Source of the DNA: Erythrobacteraceae bacterium
Lineage (GTDB): Bacteria > Pseudomonadota > Alphaproteobacteria > Sphingomonadales > Sphingomonadaceae
Length of the DNA: 53,567 bases
Reading direction: 5' to 3'
Assembly (NCBI GenBank): GCA_027486035.1
Contig: JAIXPX010000046.1
Location: forward strand, 1 to 53,567
Both the position numbers and the translations under genes were made by a program. Shown one piece after another: positions 1 to 8,249 of this stretch; the stretch's first letter is position 1, and each line of letters begins with the position of its first letter. Under the pieces are notes generated by a model. That model did not search any database. It saw only the letters and a program-made list of their open reading frames with translations, and was not told where the DNA came from.

Positions 1-1635
1 GTCGTCGTCGAGGGCGAGGACGGCTACAAGTCGGCCAAGGCCTTCATGAAGCTCCTCATGCCCAGCCACGCCCGGCGGGTGAAGGCCTATTCGGACCCTG
101 TGCCGCTGTTCCAGCGCTATGGCGCCGAAGACCAGCTGCGCGCGATGTATGATCCGATGGTGCAGCTGAAATCCGGCGGCTACCTCATCATCAACCCGAC
201 CGAGGCGCTGGTGTCGATCGACATCAACTCAGGGAGGTCCACCAAGGAGCACGGGATCGAGGCCACCGCGCTCCACACCAACCTCGAGGCGGCCAGGGAA
301 ATCGCGCGGCAATTGCGCCTGCGCGACATGGCCGGGCTCGTCGTCATCGACTTCATCGACATGGAGTACCCCTCCAACGTCCGCAAGGTCGAGAAGGCGA
401 TGAAGGAGGCGCTCAAGAACGACCGCGCCCGCATCCAGGTGGGCCGAATCAGCTCCTTTGGCCTCATGGAAATGAGCCGCCAGCGCCTGCGCACCGGCGT
501 GCTCGAGGCGACCACCCGCCCCTGCCCGCACTGCGACGGCACCGGCCTCGTACGCACCGCCTCTTCGGCGGGTCTTTCGGCGCTGCGTCTGATCGAGGAC
601 GAGGCGGCCAAGGGCAAGGGCACGATCATCCGCCTCGCCGCCAGCACCGAAGCGGCGATCTACCTCCTCAACGAGAAGCGCGCCGACCTGGTCGAGATCG
701 AGCAGCGTTACGGCGTTTCGGTCGCCGTCGTGCCCGAAGGCGAGGACGAGGGCGCGAAGATGAGCGTGTCGAGCTCCGGCCCGCGCCCGCTCGCCGCGCC
801 GCGGTTCGAGCCGATCATCGACGAGGAGGAGGACGACCTTCCCGAGGAGGAGGACGAGGACTTCGCCGAGGACGAGGCCGAGGAGCGTCAGCCGCGCCGC
901 GAGCGCTCGGAACGTTCCGAGGACGAGGGAGACAGCGGCCGCAAGAAGAAGCGCCGTCGGCGTCGCGGTGGTCGCGGTCGCAACCGTGACCGCGAAGATG
1001 GCGGCGAAGGCGAATATGCCGAAGACGGGGCCGAGCGCGATTCCGACGCGGGTGACGCCAGCGAGGGCGAAAACGGCGACAGCGAGAACGGCGACGGTGA
1101 GAACGGCGGGGGCGAAGGCCGTCCCAAGAAGCGCCGCCGCCGCGGCGGTCGCGGTCGCAAGCGTCGTTCCGACGAGGGCACCGAGGAAGGTGCGCAAGGC
1201 TCCGAGGGCGAGGCCGACACCGATGCGGTGACCGGCGACGAGGCCGATGCCGAAGCGGCCGTGCAGGCGCCTGCGGCGGAAGCCGCACCCGCTGCCGAAG
1301 CCGAGGAAGCGCCCCCCGCCAAGCCCAAGCGCGTGCGCGCGCCGCGCAAGAAGAAGGACGCCGAGCCGGTGGCCGCCGAGGAAGCGCCTGCCGAGCTGGC
1401 ACCGGAACGCGCAGCGGTTGCCGCCGATGAGGCTCCTGCCGAAGAGGCACCGGCCGAAAAGCCCAAGCGCAAGCGCGCCCCGCGCAAGGCCAAGGTCGCC
1501 GAAGCCGAGCCTGCCGAGACCGCCGAGGTGAGCGAGCCCGCGCCGACCGCCGATGCGACGCCCGAGGCGCAGGCGGATGCCGATTCCGATGCCACGCCGC
1601 GCCGTGGCTGGTGGCAACGCACCTTCGGCGAGTAA
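1..1635 (+). CDS. rne: Ribonuclease E (3' part; start lies outside window)
   Basis: Endoribonuclease that starts mRNA decay and matures stable RNAs. The reading frame is open to the first base, so the N-terminal S1 region is missing; 544 codons are visible. The catalytic core shows DINSG (visible residue about 74) and IDFIDMEYP (about 117-125), which carry the two metal-binding aspartates of RNase E/G. CPHCDGTG (about 175) is the Zn-link that dimerises the enzyme. From about residue 265 on the protein is low-complexity: acidic stretches (EEEDDLPEEEDEDF), arginine/lysine patches (KKKRRRRRGGRGR) and Ala/Pro/Glu repeats. This is the disordered tail that in the family binds RNA and degradosome partners. 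The long C-terminal tail favours RNase E over RNase G. A terminator follows directly. Confidence 0.97.
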   Translation, partial: VVVEGEDGYKSAKAFMKLLMPSHARRVKAYSDPVPLFQRYGAEDQLRAMYDPMVQLKSGGYLIINPTEALVSIDINSGRSTKEHGIEATALHTNLEAAREIARQLRLRDMAGLVVIDFIDMEYPSNVRKVEKAMKEALKNDRARIQVGRISSFGLMEMSRQRLRTGVLEATTRPCPHCDGTGLVRTASSAGLSALRLIEDEAAKGKGTIIRLAASTEAAIYLLNEKRADLVEIEQRYGVSVAVVPEGEDEGAKMSVSSSGPRPLAAPRFEPIIDEEEDDLPEEEDEDFAEDEAEERQPRRERSERSEDEGDSGRKKKRRRRRGGRGRNRDREDGGEGEYAEDGAERDSDAGDASEGENGDSENGDGENGGGEGRPKKRRRRGGRGRKRRSDEGTEEGAQGSEGEADTDAVTGDEADAEAAVQAPAAEAAPAAEAEEAPPAKPKRVRAPRKKKDAEPVAAEEAPAELAPERAAVAADEAPAEEAPAEKPKRKRAPRKAKVAEAEPAETAEVSEPAPTADATPEAQADADSDATPRRGWWQRTFGE

Positions 1636-1656
1636 ACCGCCAAGGTCGAGAACAGC

Positions 1657-1696
1657 AAAGGGCCGGAAGAGAGCCATCTCTCCCGGCCCTTTCCTT
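1657..1696 (+). terminator. Intrinsic terminator after rne
   Basis: AAAGGGCCGG pairs with CCGGCCCTTT around a loop containing a further GAGAG/CTCTC pairing, followed by TTCCTTTGG. It lies 22 nt after the rne stop codon. The U tract is short and interrupted, as is common at high GC. Confidence 0.75.
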
Positions 1697-1713
1697 TGGT
1701 TGCGCGGCGCTTG

Positions 1714-1800
1714 CCCACCCCTAACCCCTCCCGCAGGCGGGACGGGGACGGGTCGCACCAATTCTTCCCTCCCGCTTGCGGGAGGGGTCGGGGGTGGCCC
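1714..1800. repeat. Inverted pair of CCCTCCCGC-N-GCGGGAGGG repeat units
   Basis: Two related units face each other between rne and the methyltransferase gene: CCCACCCCTAACCCCTCCCG then CAGGCGGGACGGG, and CCCTCCCGCTTGCGGGAGGG followed by GTCGGGGGTGGCCC. The reverse complement of the second matches the first apart from a few changes. Each unit holds its own hairpin. Such elements are scattered through many alphaproteobacterial genomes (family knowledge). Their function is unknown. Confidence 0.7.
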
Positions 1801-1815
1801 ACACCAGCGGTGCAG

Positions 1816-2448
1816 CTAGCCCGGCTTGCGCGCCACGCCCCACTCCATCCATCCAGCAAAGCGCGGGGCCTTGGGAGTATAGCCCTTGCCCAGCGGCTCG
1901 ACGGCAAAGCCCGCCTCGGCGAGCGCGCTGGCGACCGGGCGCGTCAGGTGACAGCCGCCCGCGAGCCGCTTCCAGAGGGGCTCGATCCGTTCCTGCCAGC
2001 GCCTCACCCCCGGGTCGGGCGCGCGGCCATGTTCGAGGAAGAGCGCCTTGCCGCCTGGCCGCAGGATCCGGCGCATCTCGCGCATCACCTGTGCGGGGTC
2101 AGCGACGGAGCACAGGGTAAAGGTGCACACGACGCAGTCGAAACTGGCCTCGGCAAAGGGGATCGCCTCGCCCCGCCCTTGTCTTAGATCGGCCACCCAG
2201 CCCTTTTCCCGCGCTGCCCTGCGCGCGCCTTCGAGCAGGCCTTCATGCGGGTCGATCCCGGCATAGGAGGTGATCGCCCCGGCATCATAGAATGCGTGGT
2301 TGATCCCGCCGCCGCAGCCGAGCTCGAACACGTCTCCGCGTGCGAGCGGCACAAGGGCGGCACGGCGCTTCATCACCTGGCCTTGCGAGCAGGCGCAGGT
2401 GATGAGGCGCGGCATGATCGTCGCGTCGTACCAGCCCTTGATCCCCAT
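1816..2448 (-). CDS. Class I SAM-dependent methyltransferase
   Basis: A 210-residue small-molecule-type methyltransferase. Motif I, the SAM-binding loop, is VFELGCGGGINHAFY at about 40-54; the acidic residue after strand beta-2 is in YAGIDPHEG (about 62-70). SFDCVVCTFTLCSV (about 101-114) fits motif IV of the UbiE/Methyltransf_11 group and LRPGGKALFLEHG (about 129-141) the post-I loop. The substrate cannot be told from sequence. The ATG start is backed by GGGGAGAAGCGGC just upstream. It stands alone on the minus strand, with the SDR gene 55 bp upstream on the same strand, so co-transcription is possible. No membrane segment or signal peptide is seen. Confidence 0.9.
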   Translation of the reverse strand: MGIKGWYDATIMPRLITCACSQGQVMKRRAALVPLARGDVFELGCGGGINHAFYDAGAITSYAGIDPHEGLLEGARRAAREKGWVADLRQGRGEAIPFAEASFDCVVCTFTLCSVADPAQVMREMRRILRPGGKALFLEHGRAPDPGVRRWQERIEPLWKRLAGGCHLTRPVASALAEAGFAVEPLGKGYTPKAPRFAGWMEWGVARKPG

Positions 2449-2503
2449 GCCGCTTCTCCCCGTTCACGCGCCAGTCTAACGGCGCGCGGCGGGAAGGAAA
2501 GCC

Positions 2504-3250
2504 TCAGGCCGGCACCTCCTCGCCGCGGAAATCGAACACCCGCCCCGATTGCGCCGGAGTCAGCCCGGCCAGCACGCCGATCAGGTTTGCCGCCGCATCC
2601 TGCGGGCGGGTAAGCTGCCCTTCGGCGAGCCCCGACTGGAACGGCTGCGACAGCGCGGAATCGACCGTTCCCGGATGAAGGCCGACCACCACGCCCTCCG
2701 GATGTGTGCGCGCGATCTCCAGTGCAAAATTCTTCAGCAGCATGTTGAGCGCCGCCTTGGAGGCGCGGTAGGAATGCCACCCGCCGAGCCGGTTGTCGCT
2801 GATCGAGCCGACCCGGGCCGAGAGCGCCGCGAAGGTGAAGGGCCTGCCTCTCGGCATAAGGGGCAGCATGTGTCTGGCGATCAGCGCCGGGCCGATGGTG
2901 TTGAGCGCGAAGACCTCGGCCATGGTGGCGGCCTCGAGACGCTTGTAGCTGCGCTCCGGCCCGGTGCCGTCCGGCAGGGTGAGCACGCCGGTGGCGATGA
3001 TCACCCACTCGGGCGGATCATCCTTCATCGCGGCGGCGGCGGCAGCGATGCTGGGCTCGTCCGCCAGATCGAAGGCGAAGGGCATGACGCCGGCCACATC
3101 GGGCCCCGTCCCCGCGCGCGATCCGGCATGGATGCGGGTGCAGCCGCGCGCCGCGAGGCCCTCGCACATGGCCCGCCCGATCCCGCCGCTTGCCCCGAAC
3201 ACGGCGGCGCTGCGCGGCCAGCCTGCCCCCGATTGTTGCGCTCTCGTCAT
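2504..3250 (-). CDS. SDR family oxidoreductase, C-factor (CsgA)-like
   Basis: A 248-residue short-chain dehydrogenase/reductase. The nucleotide-binding glycine motif is FGASGGIGRAM at about 18-28. NTIGPALIA (about 136) stands for the NNAG/N-helix region, and the active-site Tyr and Lys are in SYRASKAALN (about 180-189). The catalytic serine is in TFAALSARVGSIS. The SYRASK form and the GLHPGTVDSALS segment resemble the C-factor-like group, which lacks the classical NNAG motif. The substrate is unknown. The gene diverges from sdhB across about 150 bp. It ends 55 bp before the methyltransferase and may share a transcript with it. Confidence 0.92.
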   Translation of the reverse strand: MTRAQQSGAGWPRSAAVFGASGGIGRAMCEGLAARGCTRIHAGSRAGTGPDVAGVMPFAFDLADEPSIAAAAAAMKDDPPEWVIIATGVLTLPDGTGPERSYKRLEAATMAEVFALNTIGPALIARHMLPLMPRGRPFTFAALSARVGSISDNRLGGWHSYRASKAALNMLLKNFALEIARTHPEGVVVGLHPGTVDSALSQPFQSGLAEGQLTRPQDAAANLIGVLAGLTPAQSGRVFDFRGEEVPA

Positions 3251-3347
3251 CGCTCACCCAAGCGCATGGCGGGGTGCTTGGTTCCCTAGCGTGAGACAGG
3301 TTCAACGCCTGTGCGAAACCCTGCAACAATTGCGAGGCGCGCCCCGC

Positions 3348-3375
3348 TTGCACCCTCCGGCAATGCCGCTAAGTA
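3348..3375 (+). promoter_or_regulatory. Candidate sigma-70 promoter of sdhB
   Basis: TTGCAC (3348-3353) and TAAGTA (3370-3375) are separated by 16 bp and lie about 30 bp before the sdhB ATG. Spacing and sequence fit a housekeeping promoter. No start site has been mapped, so this is only a reading of the sequence. Confidence 0.4.
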
Positions 3376-3403
3376 GGGTGCCAAATTGCAACGGGATCAC
3401 GCA

Positions 3404-4183
3404 ATGGCGACCTTCACTCTCCCCAAGAATTCCAAGATCAGTGCAAACGGCAAGACCCACAAGGCCACCGGCGGCCGGGTCAAGGCGTTCAAGATCTACC
3501 GCTATGATCCCGATTCCGGCCAGAACCCGCGCTATGACCGCTTCGAACTCGACCTCGACGAATGCGGGCCGATGGTGCTCGACGCCCTGTTCAAGATCAA
3601 GAACGAGGTCGACCCGACCCTGACCTTCCGCCGTTCGTGTCGCGAGGGGATCTGCGGTTCGTGCTCGATGAACATCAACGGCAAGAACGCCCTCGCCTGC
3701 ACCACCGCGATCGAGGATCTGAAGGGCGAAATCCGCATCACGCCGCTGCCGCATATGGATGTGATCAAGGACCTGGTGCCCGACTTCACCCATTTCTACG
3801 CGCAATATGCGAGCATCCGCCCCTGGCTCCAGACCGTCTCGCCGACCCCCTCCGGCAAGGAGCGCCTGCAATCGCCCGAGCAGCGCGAGAAGCTCGATGG
3901 TCTGTATGAGTGCATCCTGTGCGCCTGCTGCTCGACCTCGTGCCCTTCCTACTGGTGGAATTCCGACAAGTTCCTTGGCCCGGCGATCCTGCTCCAGGCC
4001 TATCGCTGGCTCGCCGACAGCCGCGACGAGATGACCGGCGAGCGTCTCGACGATCTGGAAGACCCCTTCCGCCTCTATCGCTGCCACACCATCATGAACT
4101 GTGCGAATGTGTGCCCCAAGGGCCTCTCGCCGGCCAAGGCGATTGCCGAGACCAAGAAGATGATGGCCGAGCGCGTGATCTGA
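3404..4183 (+). CDS. sdhB: Succinate dehydrogenase iron-sulfur subunit
   Basis: Subunit B of respiratory complex II, passing electrons from the flavoprotein through [2Fe-2S], [4Fe-4S] and [3Fe-4S] centres to ubiquinone at the inner membrane. The three cysteine sets are present: [15 protein letters not shown] with a later C for [2Fe-2S], [11 protein letters not shown] for [4Fe-4S], and [14 protein letters not shown] for the remaining ligands. At 259 residues it has the normal length. A TTG lies 18 nt upstream in frame, but the ATG ([11 protein letters not shown]) matches family N-termini. sdhA lies at the other end of this window, so the complex II genes are not contiguous here. The next gene starts 4 nt after the stop, indicating an sdhB-thioesterase-zapE operon. 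Confidence 0.97.
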   Translation: MATFTLPKNSKISANGKTHKATGGRVKAFKIYRYDPDSGQNPRYDRFELDLDECGPMVLDALFKIKNEVDPTLTFRRSCREGICGSCSMNINGKNALACTTAIEDLKGEIRITPLPHMDVIKDLVPDFTHFYAQYASIRPWLQTVSPTPSGKERLQSPEQREKLDGLYECILCACCSTSCPSYWWNSDKFLGPAILLQAYRWLADSRDEMTGERLDDLEDPFRLYRCHTIMNCANVCPKGLSPAKAIAETKKMMAERVI

Positions 4184-4187
4184 TCCG

Positions 4188-4649
4188 GTGAGCTTCAAGG
4201 ACGACGTTTTCGAACACGGGCCGGACCCGGACAATCCGGGCTGGCATCACTGGAACCTCAAGGACGAGACGCTGTTCAACGGCGCGGTGATGGGCAAGCT
4301 CATCACCCGCGTCGATCCTGACGGCAAGGCGCGCCTCAGGATGTTCCCCGAGCGGCGGCACATGAACCTGCAGGGCGTGATCCACGGCGCGGTGACGCTG
4401 TCGCTGATCGACATCGCGCTGTTCGTGACCATGCACCGCATCGGCACGGGCAATGCCGGGCCTTCGGTGACGCTGGAGCTGTCCACGCAGTTCGTGGGCG
4501 GCGGCGATCCGCAGCGCCCGCTCGATGCCGTGACCGAGATCGTGCGCGAGACCGGCAAGCTCGTCTTCATCCGCGGGCTGGTGGTGCAGGACGGGGACAC
4601 GGTTGCCAGCTTCTCGGGTATCGTGCGCAAGATGATGCCGCGCGCCTGA
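4188..4649 (+). CDS. PaaI-family hotdog thioesterase
   Basis: A 153-residue hotdog-fold protein. MNLQGVIHGAVTLSLIDIA (about 60-78) is the characteristic turn and helix of PaaI-type acyl-CoA thioesterases, with the HG pair preceding the central helix. VTLELSTQFVGGG and the strands at LVFIRGLVVQDGD complete the fold. The start is GTG, 4 nt after the sdhB stop, so translation is probably coupled. The acyl substrate is unknown. Its place between sdhB and zapE suggests shared expression with respiratory genes, not necessarily a shared pathway. Confidence 0.88.
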   Translation: MSFKDDVFEHGPDPDNPGWHHWNLKDETLFNGAVMGKLITRVDPDGKARLRMFPERRHMNLQGVIHGAVTLSLIDIALFVTMHRIGTGNAGPSVTLELSTQFVGGGDPQRPLDAVTEIVRETGKLVFIRGLVVQDGDTVASFSGIVRKMMPRA

Positions 4650-4659
4650 GGCTGACCCT

Positions 4660-5778
4660 GTGCCCGGCCTCATCGCCCGCTACGATGCGCTGATCGCCAG
4701 CGGCGAGCTGCGTGCCGACCCCGACCAGCGCGCCGCGGCGGAGCGGCTGGCGCGGTTGCAGGACGCGCTCGAAGCACCAGCACCCTCCCTCGGCCTCATC
4801 GGCAGGATCTTGGGCAGCAAGCCCGCTCCGCCCCCGCGCGGGCTCTATATCTGGGGCGGCGTCGGGCGCGGCAAGTCGATGCTTATGGACCTGTTCGTCG
4901 ACACGCTCGGCATCGCTGCCAAGCGGCGCGTCCACTTCCACGCCTTCATGCTCGAGGTCGACCGCCGCATCGCCGCCGCGCGCAAGGCCGAGCAGCCCGA
5001 CCCGCTGGTCCGGGTGGCGCAGGACATGGCGGCGGGCCTCACGTGTCTCGCCTTTGACGAGATGGTGGTCACCAACACCGCCGATGCGGCGATCATGGGG
5101 CGCTTCTTCACCGCGCTGATGGAGGCGGGCACGGTGATCGTCACCACCTCCAACCGCCCGCCGCGCGATCTTTACAAGGACGGCCTCAACCGCTCGCTGT
5201 TCCTGCCCTTCATCGACCTTGTCGAGGCGCGGATGGACGTCCTCTCCCTCAACGGCCCGACCGACTACCGCCTCGACCGCATCGGCGGCCTGGCGATGTG
5301 GCACGCACCGCTCGGCGATGCGGCGACCGCGCAGGTGCGCGAGGCCTTTTTCCGCCTCACCGATTTCGAGCCGGAGGACGCCGCCCACGTGCCGAGCGGC
5401 ACGCTCGACCTCGGCGGCGGACGCAGGCTGCACGTGCCCAAGAGCCTCAAGGGCGTGGGCGTGTTCAGCTTCAGGAAGCTGTGCGCCGACAATCGCGGCG
5501 CAGCGGATTATCTCGCGATTGCGCAGGCCTTCCACACCGTGATCCTCGTCGGCATCCCGACAATGGGCCCCGAAAACCGCAACGAGGCGATCCGCTTCAC
5601 CAAGCTGATCGACGCGCTCTACGAACACCGCGTCAAGCTGTTCGTCACCGCCGCCGCCGCGCCGGAGGATCTCTACCCGTCCGGCGACGGGGCCTTCGAG
5701 TTCGAGCGCACGGTGAGCCGGTTGAACGAGATGCAGAGCGCCGATTACATGGCCAGGGGCCACGGCGCCGGAGACTGA
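4660..5778 (+). CDS. zapE: AFG1/ZapE family P-loop ATPase
   Basis: A 372-residue ATPase of the AFG1/ZapE family, linked in Proteobacteria to division-ring dynamics and in mitochondria to quality control of respiratory proteins. Walker A is WGGVGRGKSML at about 65-75 and Walker B is CLAFDEMVV at about 128-136. A sensor-1-like asparagine is in VIVTTSNRPPRDLY, followed by the family signature GLNRSLFLPFI. The C-terminal FSFRKLCADNRGAADYL and ETVSRLNEM-type helix also fit. The start is GTG, 10 nt after the preceding stop. Its proximity to sdhB is a common alphaproteobacterial arrangement. It converges with the next gene with only 4 nt between stops. Confidence 0.95.
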   Translation: MPGLIARYDALIASGELRADPDQRAAAERLARLQDALEAPAPSLGLIGRILGSKPAPPPRGLYIWGGVGRGKSMLMDLFVDTLGIAAKRRVHFHAFMLEVDRRIAAARKAEQPDPLVRVAQDMAAGLTCLAFDEMVVTNTADAAIMGRFFTALMEAGTVIVTTSNRPPRDLYKDGLNRSLFLPFIDLVEARMDVLSLNGPTDYRLDRIGGLAMWHAPLGDAATAQVREAFFRLTDFEPEDAAHVPSGTLDLGGGRRLHVPKSLKGVGVFSFRKLCADNRGAADYLAIAQAFHTVILVGIPTMGPENRNEAIRFTKLIDALYEHRVKLFVTAAAAPEDLYPSGDGAFEFERTVSRLNEMQSADYMARGHGAGD

Positions 5779-5782
5779 CAGG

Positions 5783-6913
5783 TCAGCCGACCGGCCCTCC
5801 CGGCTCGTGCGCGGGCTCGTGGGAGGGCCCGTGCGAGGGCCCGTGCATGGGGCCATCCTCGAGCCACTCGATCAGCATCGTCAGCACATGGCGCAGCGAT
5901 TGCTCCTGCTCGTCGAGCCGGGCCTCGAGCCGCGCGAGCGCGGCGGCCAGCTCGCCCTCGCCGGGGCCGGAAGGCACGGCCGCACCTGCCCCCTGCAAGG
6001 CACCGGGCGCGTCGGCAGGTTCCGCCGTGGGCGCATCCCTCCCGGCGACCGGCGAGGCTTTCGCCGGTGCTGCCCCGAGCCCGGGCGTCGCCCCCTGCTT
6101 CGCATTGTCCGCCATCTCCGCCACCACCGCCTCAACCATCGCCGGCAGCAGCACTTCGCTCGCCTCGCGCGCGCCGAGCAGCAGCAGGCGGTTCATCACC
6201 TGATTGATCCGGCGCGGATTGCCCCCGGTGTGGCGATAGAGCGCCTCGGGCGCGCCCGCCGCCAGCGCCGGAACCCCGTCCCAGCCCGCCAGGCCCAGGC
6301 GGTGGCGCAGGTAATGTTCGACCTCGCCCTCGCCCAGCGCCTCGAGATGGTGCGAAGCGATGATCCGCTGGCGCAAGTGTTCGAGCCCGGGATGCTGCAC
6401 CAGCGTGCGCCGGAACCCAGGCTGCCCGAGCAGCAGGATCTGCAACAGCGGGTGGGCCCCGAGCCGGATGCCGGAGAGCCCGCGCAGCGCTTCCAGAGCG
6501 GGCAGATCGAGGGTCTGGCAATCGTCCACCATCAGCAGGCAGCGCCGCCCGGCGCGGGCCTCGTCCTGAAGGCGGCGCTCGATCAGCGCGAAGGTGCCCG
6601 CCTCGTCATGGCCCGAGGGATCGAGCCCGAAGGCAGACGCCGCGGCGTGCAGCATCGGCTCTGCGCCCGGCGAGGGGTTCGGCACCTGCGCCACCGCCAG
6701 CCCCGAAGGATCGATCCGCCCGGTGAGGCGCGCGCCCAGCATGGTCTTGCCCGCGCCGCCCTCGCCGGTGACAACGATGAAGCCCTCGCCCTGACCGAGG
6801 CCATAGCCGAGATAGCTCAGCGCCTGCCGGTGGCTGGCACTCTCGAAATAGAGGGCGGGATCGGGCGTGATGCGGAACGGCGGTCTGCCCAAGCCGTAGA
6901 ACTGTTCGTACAT
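5783..6913 (-). CDS. XrtA (exosortase A) system-associated AAA ATPase
   Basis: A 376-residue ExeA/GspA-like AAA ATPase of the subfamily found beside exosortase A/PEP-CTERM polysaccharide loci (TIGR03015 type). The N-terminal YEQFYGLGRPPFRITPDP is the subfamily signature. Walker A is VVTGEGGAGKTML (about 48-60), Walker B CLLMVDDCQTLD (about 126-137), with sensor LLLGQPGFR and the GGNPRRINQVMNRLLL C-domain motif. Residues beyond about 290 form a linker, a coiled segment (LARLEARLDEQEQSLRHVLTML) and a His/Gly/Pro tail (PMHGPSHGPSHEPAHEP). The ATG at 6913 is preferred to a TTG at 6916. It lies 110 bp downstream of the decarboxylase and probably shares its transcript. Its role in polymer export is inferred from the family. 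Confidence 0.88.
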   Translation of the reverse strand: MYEQFYGLGRPPFRITPDPALYFESASHRQALSYLGYGLGQGEGFIVVTGEGGAGKTMLGARLTGRIDPSGLAVAQVPNPSPGAEPMLHAAASAFGLDPSGHDEAGTFALIERRLQDEARAGRRCLLMVDDCQTLDLPALEALRGLSGIRLGAHPLLQILLLGQPGFRRTLVQHPGLEHLRQRIIASHHLEALGEGEVEHYLRHRLGLAGWDGVPALAAGAPEALYRHTGGNPRRINQVMNRLLLLGAREASEVLLPAMVEAVVAEMADNAKQGATPGLGAAPAKASPVAGRDAPTAEPADAPGALQGAGAAVPSGPGEGELAAALARLEARLDEQEQSLRHVLTMLIEWLEDGPMHGPSHGPSHEPAHEPGGPVG

Positions 6914-7022
6914 CAAGCCGCAATTCCCCAGGATGCGCGGTGCACACGCGGACGAGCGCAGACCGTCTGGCGCAAAAGGGTGAAGATCGGGTTAGCCATG
7001 CGCACCCGGGGGCGGCGCGCGC

Positions 7023-8249
7023 TCAGACCAGCAATTCGGCCGCCGGCCCGTGGCCGAGGAAGGCCGAGGGAGAGGCGCTTGCCCCGTAAGCCCCGGCGCA
7101 GAACACCGCGACCAGATCGCCGACCTCCGCGCGCGGCATGGCGGCATTGTCGGCAAGCCGGTCGAGCGGCGTGCACAGGCAACCGACGATGTTCACTTCC
7201 TCTGTCGGCTCTGCGCCGTAACGCGTTGCAATCGCAGAAGGATAGTTGCGCCGTACCACGGTGCCGAAATTGCCCGAGGCGGCCAGCTGGTGGTGCAGCC
7301 CGCCGTCGGTGACCAGGAACGTCACCCCGTGGCTTTCCTTGCGATCGATGATGCGGGTCAGATAGACCCCCGCCTCGCCGACGAGGTAGCGGCCCAGCTC
7401 CATGCACAGCGCGGTGTCCCGGAGCACCGCCGGAAGGTCCGCAAGCCGCTCCGACAGCGCAGCGCCGACCCCGGGCAGATCCACCGGCATGTCACCGGGG
7501 AAGTAGGGGATGCCGAGCCCCCCGCCCATGTTGAGCTTGGGAAGCGGCTCGCCGATCGCCACGGTCAAATCCGCCGCCAGCGCCAGCACATTGGCCTGCG
7601 CCGCGATGATCGCATCGGCAGAAAGGGTCTGGCTGCCGGTGAAGATGTGGAGGCCGCGCCATTCGGCCCCTTCGGCGATCAGGTGCCGCGCAAGCCCCGG
7701 CACCCGTTCGGCATCGACGCCGAAAGGTTTCGCGCCCCCGCCCATCTTCATGCCCGATCCGGTCATCACGAAAGCGGGGTTGACCCTGATCGCGATGCGC
7801 GGCGCGCGCCCGAGCCGCTGGCCGATGGCGAGCGCCCGCGCGCCCTCCCCCTCGCTCTCGCAATTGAGCGTCACCCCGGCGCTGATGGCGGCTTCCAGCT
7901 CGGCATCGCGTTTGCCCGGCCCGGCAAAGGAAATCCGCGCCGGATCGATCCCCGCTGCAAGGCACAGCGACAGCTCGCCTGCCGAGGCGATGTCGAAGCC
8001 GTCCACCAGCGGCGCCATATGGGCGATCACCGCAGGGTGCGGGTTGGCCTTGACCGCATAGTTCACGCCCACGCGCTGCGGCAGGGCAGCGCGCAATTCG
8101 GCCATGCGGGCATCGAGGTGGCTGCGCGAATAGACGAACAGCGGTGTTCCGCCCGCCTCGGCCACCAGTGCGCTGGCGCTGCGCCCGCCGATGGCAAGCT
8201 CGCCATCGATGCTGCCATAGCCATCAGGGATCGGACCAACCGGCTTCAT
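7023..8249 (-). CDS. PLP-dependent decarboxylase, exosortase A system-associated
   Basis: A 408-residue alanine-racemase-fold (type III) PLP decarboxylase, related to diaminopimelate/ornithine decarboxylases and to the exosortase-A-linked subfamily (TIGR03099 type). The PLP lysine is in VNYAVKANPHPAV at about 51-63. FDIASAGELSL (about 76), the glycine-rich phosphate loop LNMGGGLGIPYF (about 231) and the C-terminal VGCLCTPLDRL/FCAGAYGASASPS (substrate cysteine and PLP-contacting tyrosine) are all present. The ATG overlaps the ligase stop in an ATGA junction, so the two are translationally coupled. It probably supplies an amine or amino-acid building block for the exosortase-A-linked polysaccharide or for the acyl carrier chemistry beside it. 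The exact substrate is not known. Confidence 0.92.
   Translation of the reverse strand: MKPVGPIPDGYGSIDGELAIGGRSASALVAEAGGTPLFVYSRSHLDARMAELRAALPQRVGVNYAVKANPHPAVIAHMAPLVDGFDIASAGELSLCLAAGIDPARISFAGPGKRDAELEAAISAGVTLNCESEGEGARALAIGQRLGRAPRIAIRVNPAFVMTGSGMKMGGGAKPFGVDAERVPGLARHLIAEGAEWRGLHIFTGSQTLSADAIIAAQANVLALAADLTVAIGEPLPKLNMGGGLGIPYFPGDMPVDLPGVGAALSERLADLPAVLRDTALCMELGRYLVGEAGVYLTRIIDRKESHGVTFLVTDGGLHHQLAASGNFGTVVRRNYPSAIATRYGAEPTEEVNIVGCLCTPLDRLADNAAMPRAEVGDLVAVFCAGAYGASASPSAFLGHGPAAELLV

Noticed and set aside
229..1761. 510-codon minus-strand frame opposite rne
   Set aside because: Low-complexity complement of the repetitive RNase E tail; no domain, no ribosome site.
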